Below are positions 1 through 6,531 of a DNA stretch of 6,531 bases, one piece after another. The translations under genes were made by a program, and so were the position numbers. Location of the stretch: the NCBI GenBank assembly GCA_964546955.1, contig CAZJLP010000097.1:1-6531 (forward strand). The letters are read 5' to 3'. The first letter of the stretch is position 1. Every line of letters begins with the position of its first letter. The DNA comes from CAZJLP01 sp964546955 (GTDB lineage: Bacteria; Verrucomicrobiota; Verrucomicrobiia; Opitutales; Opitutaceae). The notes under the pieces were generated by a model, which saw only the letters and a list, made by a program, of their open reading frames with translations, ran no database searches and was not told the DNA's origin.

Positions 1-1172
1 TCGGGGCCTCGGCGTTCGGTCAGACTTAAGCCGAGGTCGAATTTGGCCACGCTCCTCGCGGGACGAAGCGGGGAAACCGCAAGTCCCGGGAGGTCGAGTT
101 TGGATGCGCCCTCGTTGTGAAAAACAATGATGACCTGAAAAAGAGGATGGTGCGCTAGCGAGCGTGTCGGATTGAGGACTTCAACCAGCCGTTCGAAGGG
201 CAAGTCTTGGTTGGCGTAGGCATCGAGGTCGGTTTTGCGCACTCGGGAGACCAACTCCTTGAAGGTCGGATCGCCTGAGGTGTCGTTGCGCAGAACGAGC
301 GTGTTGACGAAAAATCCAACGAGCTCTTCCAGCGCTGCGTCGGTGCGGCCGGCGATGGGCGTTCCCAGCGGAATGTCGACCCCAGCTCCCAGACGAGTGA
401 GCAGACCAGCGAAAGCAGCCTGCAACACCATAAACAGGCTGACGTGTTCGGTTTGAGCGAGCGTCGCGAGACGTTCGTGGAGCGCAGGCTCGATGCGCAA
501 GGAGAGGTTTTTTCCGCGATACGAAGCCACGGCGGGGCGTGGGCGGTCCCGGAGCAAATTCAGTTGATCAGGCAGTTCTGCCAGCGCCCTTTTCCAGTAC
601 GCCAGCTGTTGGGAGGCCACGCTTTCCGCGTCGGTTTCGTCGCCGAGCAATTCGTTTTGCCAGGCGGTGTAGTCGGCGTACTGAACGGGTAGGGGGGGCC
701 AGTCCGGCGCACCGCCGGCTTGGCGCGCCGAGTAGGCCTGCGACAGGTCCCGCATGAGGGGCACCATCGACCAGCCATCGCTGGAAATATGATGCAACAA
801 AAGCAGCAATACGTGTCGGTCGCCCTCCAACGCAAACAATCGGGCGCGGAGAGGAAGTTCAGTGCACAGGTCGAATCCACGCGCCATTTCCTCGGCTATG
901 GCGGCTTGCACTTCTTGATCGCCCAGGCGCTCATACAGAAGCTCTGGCCTGGCCGTTTCCGGATCGATAATTTTTTGGCACGGAGAGCCTGAGACTTCAG
1001 GAAATACGGTGCGCAGGCTTTCGTGGCGCCTCACGACGTCGGATAGCGCGGCAGCAAGCGCTGCCCGATCGAGCGGTCCGTCGAGCCTGAAGGCCAGCGG
1101 CACGTTGTAGGTGGGACTGCGACCTTCCAGTCGGCTGAGGAACCAGAGGCGACGTTGCGCATAAGAAAGCGG
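1..1172 (-). other. Condensation domain C3, nearly complete, runs off the left edge
   Basis: This condensation domain opens the next module, residues about 1787 to 2176. Visible motifs are PLSYAQRRLWFLSRLEG (C1), RRHESLRTVF (C2), LHHISSDGWSM (C3, catalytic His), YADYTAWQ (C4), LVGFFVNTLVLR (C5), YANQDLPFERLV (C6) and NPTRSLAHHPLFQV (C7). The window ends after KFDLGLSLTERRGP, so only about the last 50 to 70 residues are missing. Its donor is the chain on PCP2 ending in Asn; its acceptor is loaded by an A domain beyond the window and is unknown. It is closely similar to C2, with matched spacing between all motifs, and keeps the usual Trp after HHxxxDG. Confidence 0.95.
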
Positions 1173-4100
1173 ACTATCGCCGGTTCGCCTCGCCAGGGTG
1201 AGTGGGGGCCGCGGACGCTCTGACCGGACAAGGTTTTCTCCGAGGGTTGCGACGGTGGCCGCGGAGAAGAGGTCCGCGATCGAGATCTCGGCGCCGAGTG
1301 TCGAGCGGATGCGGCTGATCAGCCGGGTGGCAAGCAGCGAATGTCCGCCCAGCTCAAAGAAGTTGTCGTCGATTCCAACCTGCGGTACGTTGAGTGTTTC
1401 CGCGAACAGGCCGCACAGGATTTCTTCCTGCGGAGTCCGTGGACGGCGAATTCCCGGAGGCTTGAATTCCGGCGCCGGCAGCGCGGGCCGATTCAGCTTG
1501 CCGTTAGGCGTGAGCGGCAAGGTCGGCAGGACCACATAAGCGCTTGGCAGCATGTAATCGGGCAGTTGCGCGGCCATGTGTTCGCGCAAAGCAGAAACAT
1601 CAATCGTTTCTCCGGCGCGGGGCGCGACATAGGCTACCAGACACTTCTCTCCTTCACCGGATTCTCTCACGACGGCGGCGGCTTGCGCGACCGACGGATA
1701 CTGTGCGAGCGTCGTTTCGATCTCGCCGAGTTCGATCCGGAAGCCGCGCAGTTTGATCTGCTCGTCCGTGCGCCCCATCAGTTCCATTCTTCCGTCTGCA
1801 AGGTAGCGGGCCAGATCGCCCGTCCGATAGAGTCGTGTGCCTCGTTCGAAGGGATTTGCGACGAAGCGCTCCGCGGTGAGGCCTGGCCGATTCCAATAGC
1901 CGCGCGCCAGGCAATCGCCGGCGATGCATAGTTCGCCCGCGACACCCGGCGGGGCCAGCTCGCAACCGTGCACGATATACAGCCGCGTGTTTTGCGCCGG
2001 CACACCGATGGGTACGGAACGAAGCGATTCCTCTTTCTCCTCGTACTCTTGGATCATGCAACCCACGGTGGCTTCGGTGGGGCCATATTCGTTAAAGAGC
2101 CGAACCCCGCCGCCATAACGGGCGCAGATCTCGCGAGCTAGTGTGGATTTAAAGTCCTCTCCGCCTACGACAAATGCTTTAGCTGCGCCGCGTTCGCACT
2201 TGGCCAGGGCCGCAAGCTGTAGATGACTTGGAGTCAATTTCAGCAATTGCACGCTGGGATCCTCCAGTGCCCGGATTATTTCCTGACCGCCGTCTTCGGG
2301 AAATACGACAATGCGACGTCCTGCGACGAGTGGGGCGTAGAGCGAAGTAACGGTGAGGTCGAAAGAGAACGACGTGCACAAGGCAAAGCCGGTTATTGCC
2401 TCGGTGAAGTAGCACTCCGCTGCCCAAAGCACATAGTTGACGAGACTGGCGTGTTCGATCCCAACGCCCTTTGGCCGCCCCGTCGATCCGGAGGTATAAA
2501 TCACGTAAGCGAGCTGCTGAGAGTGGACGTCGTTGGCCGGATTTACTCCGGGTCCGGCATAGAGACTCTCGTCGTCCAACGTGACGATGTGCCCAGGGAA
2601 AAGTAGGCTCAGCGCATACTTTGTCTGCGTGAGGAGTATCTGCGCCCGGGAGTCCTCGAGAATATAGGCGATGCGCTCCGCTGGATATTGCGGATCGATC
2701 GGCACGTAGGCAGCGCCGCTTTTCAGAACCGCCAGCGCGGCGACAATCATCGACCAAGAGCGGTCGGCGAGCAGGCCAACCAGCTTATCCTTTCCTGCTC
2801 CCATCGAGCGAAGCTGCTGAGCCAGGCAGTTTGCCCGGCGGTTGAGCTCGGCGTAGGTGAGTTCGACACCCTCGTCGGCGACGGCCACGGCTCCCGGAGT
2901 CCGTACAACCTGGTCCTCGATCAGTTGGTGGAGGGACCGCCCGCGAGGGAAAGGCCGCGTGGTGGCGTTCCATGAGGCAAAGCGCGCTTTTTCCGCTTCG
3001 GTTAGAATATCGACGTGAGCGATGCTGGTGTCCGGAGCGGCGAGGGCCGACTCCAGCAGCTTCACCCAGCGTGCCGCCATCGAGGAGATTGTGCTCTGGT
3101 CAAAGAGATCGGTGCGGTATTCGATCGCCCCCGTCATGCCAGCGGGATTTCCATTGGCGTCGTTTCGCTCCGTGATGAAGAAGGTCAGATCGAATTTGGC
3201 TACGCTCGATCCCGAGCGCACGGGTGCAACCTTCAGTCCGGCGAATTCCAGCTTGGCGACCGTTTCCGTTTTGAAATCCAATACGACCTGAAAGAGAGGG
3301 TGATAGGCCAACGAGCGCGTCGGATTCAGCATCTCGACGAGACGTTCAAACGGCACGTCTTGATTGGCGTAGGCATCGAGTGCGACACTGCGCGTGCGCT
3401 CCACGAGCGTTCGGAATGTAGGCTCGTTATCCGTGTTGATTCTAAGCACGAGCGTGTTGACAAAAAAACCGATGATGTCATCCAGCGCGGGATCGGAGCG
3501 ACCCGCGATGGGAGCACCGATCGCAATATCGGTCCCTGAGCCCATCCGCGTAAGCAAAGCGGCCAGAGCCGCCTGCATCGCCATGAAAACGGTCGCATGT
3601 GCCTGGCGGGAAAACGTGCGGAGAGAGGCGTGCAGTTCGGATCCAATCTGGAAAAAGACGCGGTCGCCTTGTGTGGTCGCAATGGCCGGGCGGGGGCGGT
3701 CCGTGGGCAGTGGGAGGTGTTCAGGCAGCCCCGCCAGTGCTCGTCGCCAATAGGAAACCTGCCGTGAGATCAAGCTTTCGTGATCGTCTTCGCTGCCGAG
3801 ATGCGCCTTCTGCCAAAGAGTGTAGTCGGCATAATGGACGGAGAGGGGCGCCCGCGTGAATTTTGTTCCGGCGCAGCGAGCGGCGTAGGCCTCCGAAAGA
3901 TCGCGCAACAACGGGACCATCGACCCTCCATCTGCCACAATATGATGCAACACCAAGAGGAGCACATGCTCGTCTGGATTAAGTGTGAATAGCCGCGCTC
4001 GCAGGGGTATTTCGCGGCTGAGATCGAACACGCCGCCTCCGACAAGTCCGAGATCGTGCGTCAGCGTCGCTTCTGTCGAGGGCGCAACGATCAATCCCGC

Positions 4101-6531
4101 ATCGTTAGGCACTGCCTCCAGAATTTTTTGACGCGGGATGCCTTCGGAATCGGGGAAAAGGGTTCGAAGGGTTTCATGCCGCTCAATCACGTCCTGCAGG
4201 GCAGAGGCCAAAGCGTTCTGATCGAGCCTTCCTATCAGTCGGAACGCAGTGAGCACGTTGTAAACGGCATTCGATCCTTCGAGGCGATTTAGAAACCAGA
4301 GCCTGCGTTGGGCAAACGACAGGGGCAGCGGATCGGGCCGGGGCATCGAGTGCAGCGGCGGACGTAGAGTGCTCTTACGGTAAAGCTGCGCTGAGATACC
4401 CGAAACAGACGGCGATTCGAACAGCGCCCGCACGGAAAGTTCGCAGCCGAGCGCCTGCCGAATTCGGCTGATCAGACGCGTGGCCAGAAGTGAATGGCCG
4501 CCCAATGCGAAAAAGTCGTCATCCGGCCCCACCTGCGGCCGCTGCAGCGTCTCGGCGAAGAGCGAGCAAAGAATCTCCTCTTGGGGAGAACGTGTGGCTC
4601 GTATAGCCGGTGCCGCGTCAGTCGGCGGGGGTAGCGCTTTCCGATCCAGCTTTCCATTCGGGTTCAGCGGCAGCGCCGGGAGTGTAACCCACGCGGAAGG
4701 GATCATGTGATCGGGCAGCCGTCGCGTCAGGTCGGCCCGAAGCGAGCGGATATCCAAATTGTCTCCAACTCCTGGAACGACGTAGGCGACGAGTTGATTT
4801 TCCCCCGTCGAGCTTTCGCGGGCTACCACGGCAACCTGGGCAACCGCGGGGCATGACGCCAGGGCGGCTTCGATCTCACCCAATTCCACGCGAATGCCTC
4901 GAATCTTTACTTGATGATCGGTGCGGCCGAGAAACTCGAGCACGCCATCCGTCCGCCACCGGGCTCGGTCTCCCGTTCTATAGAGTCGGGCTCCGGGAGG
5001 GCCGAACGGATCAGCCACGAATCGTTCCGCGGTCAGACCCGGTCGCTTCAAATAACCCCGCGCAAGCACTTGGCCCCCGAGATAGAGTTCTCCCGCGGCG
5101 CCGGTTGGCACCGGTTGGAGCGAGCGGTCGAGCACGTACACGCGCGCGTTCCGAATTGGGCGTCCGATGGGGCACGAACCTACCGCGTCATCCGGGACGG
5201 TGTACGCCGTGACCACATGGGTTTCCGCCGGTCCATAGTGGTTGTGAAGGCGCCGGGTCGTCTGGCGGGCAAAGCGGTGGGTCCGTTCGCTGATGAGCAA
5301 AGCCTCTCCGGCCTGAAAAATATCGGTCAAGCTCGGCAGAACCGCCTTTTGCTCTTCTGCCGCCTCGGCCAAGGACGAGATCACCAAATTCGGAGCAAAG
5401 AGGGCATTGACTTGGTGCCGCTCCAACCACACGGACAAATCGTCGGCCGAACGGCGAGTATCGGAATCGGGAATACACAACGTGCCTCCACCGATTAAAG
5501 TCGAAAGAATTTCCTGTACGGATACGTCGAAACTCAGGGCTGTGAACTGTGCAATGCGTCTGCCGTGGACGGATTCGCGTGAATGCCAATGCAGGAGGTT
5601 GAGCAGCACATGGATTGGCATCACGATTCCTTTCGGCCATCCCGTGGATCCAGAAGTATAGATGATGTAAGCCGGATGCTGACGGCTTAGCGGTTGCTTG
5701 CGCTCAGCTTCGGCCACATTCGTCCCCGGTCTTTGCGAAATGCGCTCGCGAATGTCGGGCTGATCCACAATGACCCGTGGACAACCCGGCGGGACGGAGG
5801 CGGATAGGTCGCGGGATGTGAGCAGCAGTTTCGGCGCTGCATCCGCGAGCATGAACGCGAGTCGTTCCGCCGGATAGTCAGGATCGAGTGGAAGATAGGC
5901 TGCTCCCGCCTTAAGGACCGCCAGCAGGGTCACGATCATTTCCGGCGAGCGCGCCAGTGCGAGCGCCACAATGTCCTCAGGGCCTACGCCCTCAGCGATA
6001 ATTTCGCGCGCAAGTTGATTCGCTCGCGTGTTTAACTCCGCATAGGTCACACACTCCTGGTCAAACACGACAGCGGCGGCGTCGGGTGTCTTCCTTACTT
6101 GGGATTCCAGCAGTTCAGGTAAGGTATGTTCGGGTGCCTCGTAATCGGTGGCGTTCCAATCGATCAACAAGCGTTGCCGTTCTTGCGGGCCGAGGATGTC
6201 AATCGTGCCGATCCGCTGCTGCGGGTTGGCAGCCATGGCGCTCATTACGCTGACCAAGCGCTCTGCCAAGGTCTTCACGGTTTCGCGGTCGAAAAGGTCG
6301 GCACTATATTCAATTGTGCCGCTGATTCCGGCGGGCGCCCCTTCCGCGGTCCGTTGTTCCGTCAAGAGCAGGGATAAATCGAATTTCGCTCCATTCATTC
6401 CCACCGGCAGTGCTTCGATACGGACACCCGGCAAATCGAGAGTCGGCATAACTGCCTCGTTTTCGAACACCAGCATCACCTGAAAGAGAGGATGGTGAGC
6501 GAGAGAGCGGGCAGGGTTGAGGAGTTCGACG
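1..6531 (-). CDS. Non-ribosomal peptide synthetase, internal fragment (C-A-PCP-C-A-PCP-C), partial at both ends
   Basis: This is a multimodular cytoplasmic assembly-line enzyme that activates amino acids as aminoacyl-AMP, holds them as thioesters on phosphopantetheine arms and joins them into a peptide. The minus frame is open over 2,176 complete codons without a stop, and all recognised motifs lie in it: condensation HHxxxDG twice, carrier LGGHSL twice, adenylation SGSTG, YGPxE, TGD and NGKL twice each. Neither a start nor a stop is visible, so the protein continues in both directions and there is no Met to choose. Domain order is C(tail)-A-PCP-C-A-PCP-C. Pocket residues predict proline then asparagine. 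No tailoring or release domain is present, so this is an internal, elongating part of the enzyme. The protein family is certain; the product, the gene's full length and its neighbours cannot be known from this window. Confidence 0.97.
774..794 (-). other. C3 active-site motif HHISSDG
   Basis: Seven codons read HHISSDG followed by WSM, residues 1913 to 1919, the canonical condensation active site. The offset to the C2 motif is exactly 3,153 bp. Confidence 0.96.
1227..1439 (-). other. Peptidyl carrier domain PCP2 (asparagine module)
   Basis: A second carrier domain of about 71 residues, 1698 to 1768, holding Asn and then the chain ending in -Pro-Asn. It starts at RTPQEEILCGLFAETL and carries IDDNFFELGGHSLLATRL. 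The phosphopantetheine Ser (codon 1338-1340, residue 1731) is present. It aligns to PCP1 with no length difference and many identical residues, including SLLATRLISRIR. C3 follows directly with no E domain between, so the Asn should be passed on in the L form. Confidence 0.95.
1335..1352 (-). other. PCP2 phosphopantetheine site, LGGHSL
   Basis: Six codons read LGGHSL; the Ser codon TCG lies at 1338-1340, exactly 3,153 bp from the matching Ser codon of PCP1. Confidence 0.95.
1476..2933 (-). other. Adenylation domain A2, predicted to activate L-asparagine
   Basis: This domain activates the amino acid of the complete module and loads PCP2; residues about 1200 to 1686. Motifs in order are LTYAELNRRANCLA (A1), LKSGAAYVPID (A2), YTSGSTGRPKG (A3), FSFDLTVTSLY (A4), NEYGPTEATVG (A5), GELCIAG (A6), YRTGDLARY (A7), GRTDEQIKLRG (A8), and NGKLNRPALP with the catalytic Lys (A10). 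The pocket by alignment to GrsA is DLTKVGEVGK. Known Asn domains read DLTKLGEVGK, while Asp domains read DLTKVGHIGK; Glu at position 322 favours Asn, with Asp as the alternative. All core motifs are canonical, in contrast to A1, and its core belongs to a different subfamily (DLTxT in place of DVSxQEI). Confidence 0.95.
2061..2360 (-). other. A2 substrate-pocket region, code DLTKVGEVG(K)
   Basis: Codons at GrsA-equivalent positions are: D235 at 2358-2360, L236 at 2355-2357, T239 at 2346-2348, K278 at 2238-2240, V299 at 2169-2171, G301 at 2163-2165, E322 at 2088-2090, V330 at 2064-2066 and G331 at 2061-2063. K517 is at 1497-1499. DLTK together with the EVG ending is the asparagine pattern known from tyrocidine-type and iturin-family synthetases; Asp pockets usually carry His at 322. 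Confidence 0.83.
3003..4328 (-). other. Condensation domain C2 (joins the Pro-ending chain to Asn)
   Basis: A full condensation domain, residues about 735 to 1176 (about 440 residues, the usual length). Motifs in order are LPLSFAQRRLWFLNRLEG (C1), ERHETLRTLF (C2), LHHIVADGGSM (C3, catalytic His), YADYTLWQ (C4), IIGFFVNTLVLR (C5), YANQDVPFERLV (C6) and NPTRSLAYHPLFQV (C7). It should catalyse attack of Asn-S-PCP2 on the peptidyl-Pro-S-PCP1 thioester. The HHxxxxGD extra motif of dual C/E domains is absent between PCP1 and C1, and no E domain precedes it, so an LCL role is inferred. The residue after HHxxxDG is Gly, where Trp is usual; C3 keeps the Trp. The fit to the family is otherwise complete. 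Confidence 0.95.
3927..3947 (-). other. C2 active-site motif HHIVADG
   Basis: Seven codons read HHIVADG, residues 862 to 868, matching the HHxxxDG signature. The second His (codon 3942-3944) is the catalytic residue of the family and the Asp is the structural acid. The next residues are GSM instead of the usual WSM. Confidence 0.96.
4383..4595 (-). other. Peptidyl carrier domain PCP1 (proline module)
   Basis: A carrier (thiolation) domain of about 71 residues, 646 to 716, that holds the prolyl and then peptidyl thioester. It begins at TRSPQEEILCSLFAETL and has the signature DDDFFALGGHSLLATRL. The Ser of GGHS (codon 4491-4493, residue 680) is the site for phosphopantetheine attachment by a 4'-phosphopantetheinyl transferase. 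It ends near ESPSVSGISAQL. It is followed directly by C2 after a linker of about 18 residues, with no epimerization domain between, so the donor chain should end in L-Pro. Confidence 0.95.
4488..4505 (-). other. PCP1 phosphopantetheine site, LGGHSL
   Basis: The six codons read LGGHSL; the Ser codon TCA lies at 4491-4493. The match to the carrier core motif is complete, so the domain should be convertible from apo to holo form. Confidence 0.95.
4629..6125 (-). other. Adenylation domain A1, predicted to activate L-proline
   Basis: This domain makes aminoacyl-AMP and loads PCP1. Residues run from about 136 to 634, a normal A-domain length. Core motifs in order are TYAELNTRANQLA (A1), LKAGAAYLPLD (A2), YTSGSTGWPKG (A3), FDVSVQEI (A4), NHYGPAETHV (A5), GELYLGG (A6), YRTGDRARW (A7), GRTDHQVKIRG (A8), and NGKLDRKALP with the catalytic Lys (A10). 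Alignment to GrsA gives the pocket DVQFFAHVVK. Known proline pockets are DVQLIAHVVK and DVQYIAHVVK, so Pro is the best call; a methylproline or other cyclic imino acid is possible. It belongs to the FDVSxQEI subfamily, unlike A2. Several core residues are unusual: Trp in A3, Ala for Thr/Ser in A5, Arg after TGD in A7, and Ile where a His usually follows A3. The ribose-binding Asp and catalytic Lys are intact, so I expect it to be active. Confidence 0.93.
5211..5528 (-). other. A1 substrate-pocket region, code DVQFFAHVV(K)
   Basis: Codons aligned by eye to GrsA pocket positions are: D235 at 5526-5528, V236 at 5523-5525, Q239 at 5514-5516, F278 at 5397-5399, F299 at 5316-5318, A301 at 5310-5312, H322 at 5238-5240, V330 at 5214-5216 and V331 at 5211-5213. 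K517 is at 4650-4652 in motif A10. The DVQ...AHVV frame is the hallmark of proline-activating domains. Phe at 299, where Ile is usual, is the only departure from known proline codes I remember. Confidence 0.8.
6195..6531 (-). other. Condensation domain C1, C-terminal tail only
   Basis: This is the last part of the condensation domain of the proline module, residues 1 to about 112. The visible sequence starts at VELLNPARSLAHHPLFQV, the C7-type motif, and continues through a KFDLSLLLTE strand and an EYSADLFD segment. Equivalent stretches are found in C2 and C3. The catalytic HHxxxDG motif would lie outside the window, so activity and subtype cannot be judged. Its acceptor should be the Pro loaded by A1, so it would form an X-Pro amide bond on a secondary amine; this is inferred from domain order. 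It ends near the TIDIL segment that leads into the C-A linker. Confidence 0.93.

Larger units (their letters stand above)
1..1505 (-). repeat. Tandem module repeat, copy 2 (A10-PCP2-C3 block, cut by window edge)
   Basis: This is the second copy of the block at 3154-4658, colinear with it at every anchor motif with no net gap, including the A-PCP and PCP-C linkers that usually vary in length. A third, partial relative is the C1 tail at the right edge, offset by 3,192 bp at the C7 motif and 3,189 bp at KFDL, so it is less exactly colinear. Confidence 0.85.
3154..4658 (-). repeat. Tandem module repeat, copy 1 (A10-PCP1-C2 block)
   Basis: This block, from motif A10 of A1 to the KFDL region of C2, is a paralogous tandem copy of 1-1505. 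Six anchors keep an offset of exactly 3,153 bp (1,051 codons): the NGKL Asn (4658 and 1505), the PCP Ser (4493 and 1340), the Ser of the C1 motif (4319 and 1166), the first active-site His (3947 and 794), the Val before the C7 motif (3338 and 185), and the Phe of KFDL (3194 and 41). At DNA level a 17-base identity occurs at 3364-3380 and 211-227. It is coding duplication, not a mobile repeat. Confidence 0.85.

Noticed and set aside
1341..1931. Plus-strand open frame of 196 codons
   Set aside because: It lies antisense to the A2 and PCP2 motifs, has arginine/glycine-rich sequence without any recognisable domain, and the minus frame fully explains the DNA.
2179..2757. Minus-strand open frame of 192 codons in another frame
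   Set aside because: It overlaps A2 motifs A3-A4 in a shifted frame, gives low-complexity Arg/Ser-rich sequence and has no domain.
211..3380. 17-base identical string at 211-227 and 3364-3380 as a possible recombination or attachment site
   Set aside because: It encodes the conserved LDAYANQ segment of C2 and C3, so shared ancestry of the C domains explains it.
4323..4385. Dual condensation/epimerization signature upstream of C2
   Set aside because: The PCP1-C2 linker has no HHxxxxGD element; it is Pro/Arg-rich and similar to the PCP2-C3 linker.
4227..4658. Possible gene boundary or new start between the two modules
   Set aside because: The frame is continuous through A10, PCP1, linker and C2, with no stop or ribosome binding site; the linker matches the PCP2-C3 linker in length.
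4911..5498. Plus-strand open frame of 195 codons
   Set aside because: It is antisense to the A1 core including pocket residues; its openness reflects GC-rich codon bias of the real gene. The same applies to the frame at 3015-3539.
1..6531. Epimerization, N-methyltransferase, cyclization or thioesterase domain
   Set aside because: All sequence is used by C, A and PCP domains and short linkers; A-domain lengths are normal, with no methyltransferase insertion, and no GxSxG thioesterase region was seen.
1..6531. CRISPR array, insertion sequence, tRNA/rRNA or phage sites
   Set aside because: The repeats present are module-spaced coding similarity (about 3.15 kb apart), with no short regular repeats, terminal inverted repeats or RNA gene signatures.

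Overview
The whole window lies inside one very large gene on the minus strand, a non-ribosomal peptide synthetase (NRPS). One minus-strand frame (codons whose lowest plus-strand coordinate is a multiple of 3) is open from one end of the window to the other. It holds 2,176 complete codons with no stop, and neither the start nor the end of the gene is present. Every NRPS core motif I found falls in this one frame. Residue numbers below count from the first complete codon at the right edge (6530-6528).

Read in the direction of transcription (right to left), the domain order is: tail of a condensation domain (C1), adenylation (A1), carrier (PCP1), condensation (C2), adenylation (A2), carrier (PCP2), and most of a third condensation domain (C3) that runs off the left edge. 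This is one module lacking most of its C domain, one complete C-A-PCP module, and the start of a third. I see no epimerization, methyltransferase, cyclization or thioesterase domain. Hand alignment of the A-domain pockets to GrsA gives DVQFFAHVVK for A1, a proline-type code, and DLTKVGEVGK for A2, an asparagine-type code. The predicted contribution is a -Pro-Asn- dipeptide inside a longer peptide, both probably L because no E domain follows either carrier. C2 would join the upstream chain ending in Pro to Asn, and C3 would pass the chain on to a residue loaded outside the window.

The window has no intergenic DNA, so no promoter, terminator, RNA gene or mobile element is expected and none was seen. 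The only repetition is the tandem module structure. It is strikingly regular: from motif A10 through the tail of the C domain the two copies keep a constant offset of 3,153 bp, while the A-domain cores differ in length and subfamily.

The organism is a GC-rich bacterium with secondary metabolism. In-frame TTA codons and many A/T-ending codons argue against Streptomyces-like codon use. Taxa such as Acidobacteria, Myxococcota or another NRPS-rich soil or symbiont lineage are possible, but the sequence does not decide this.
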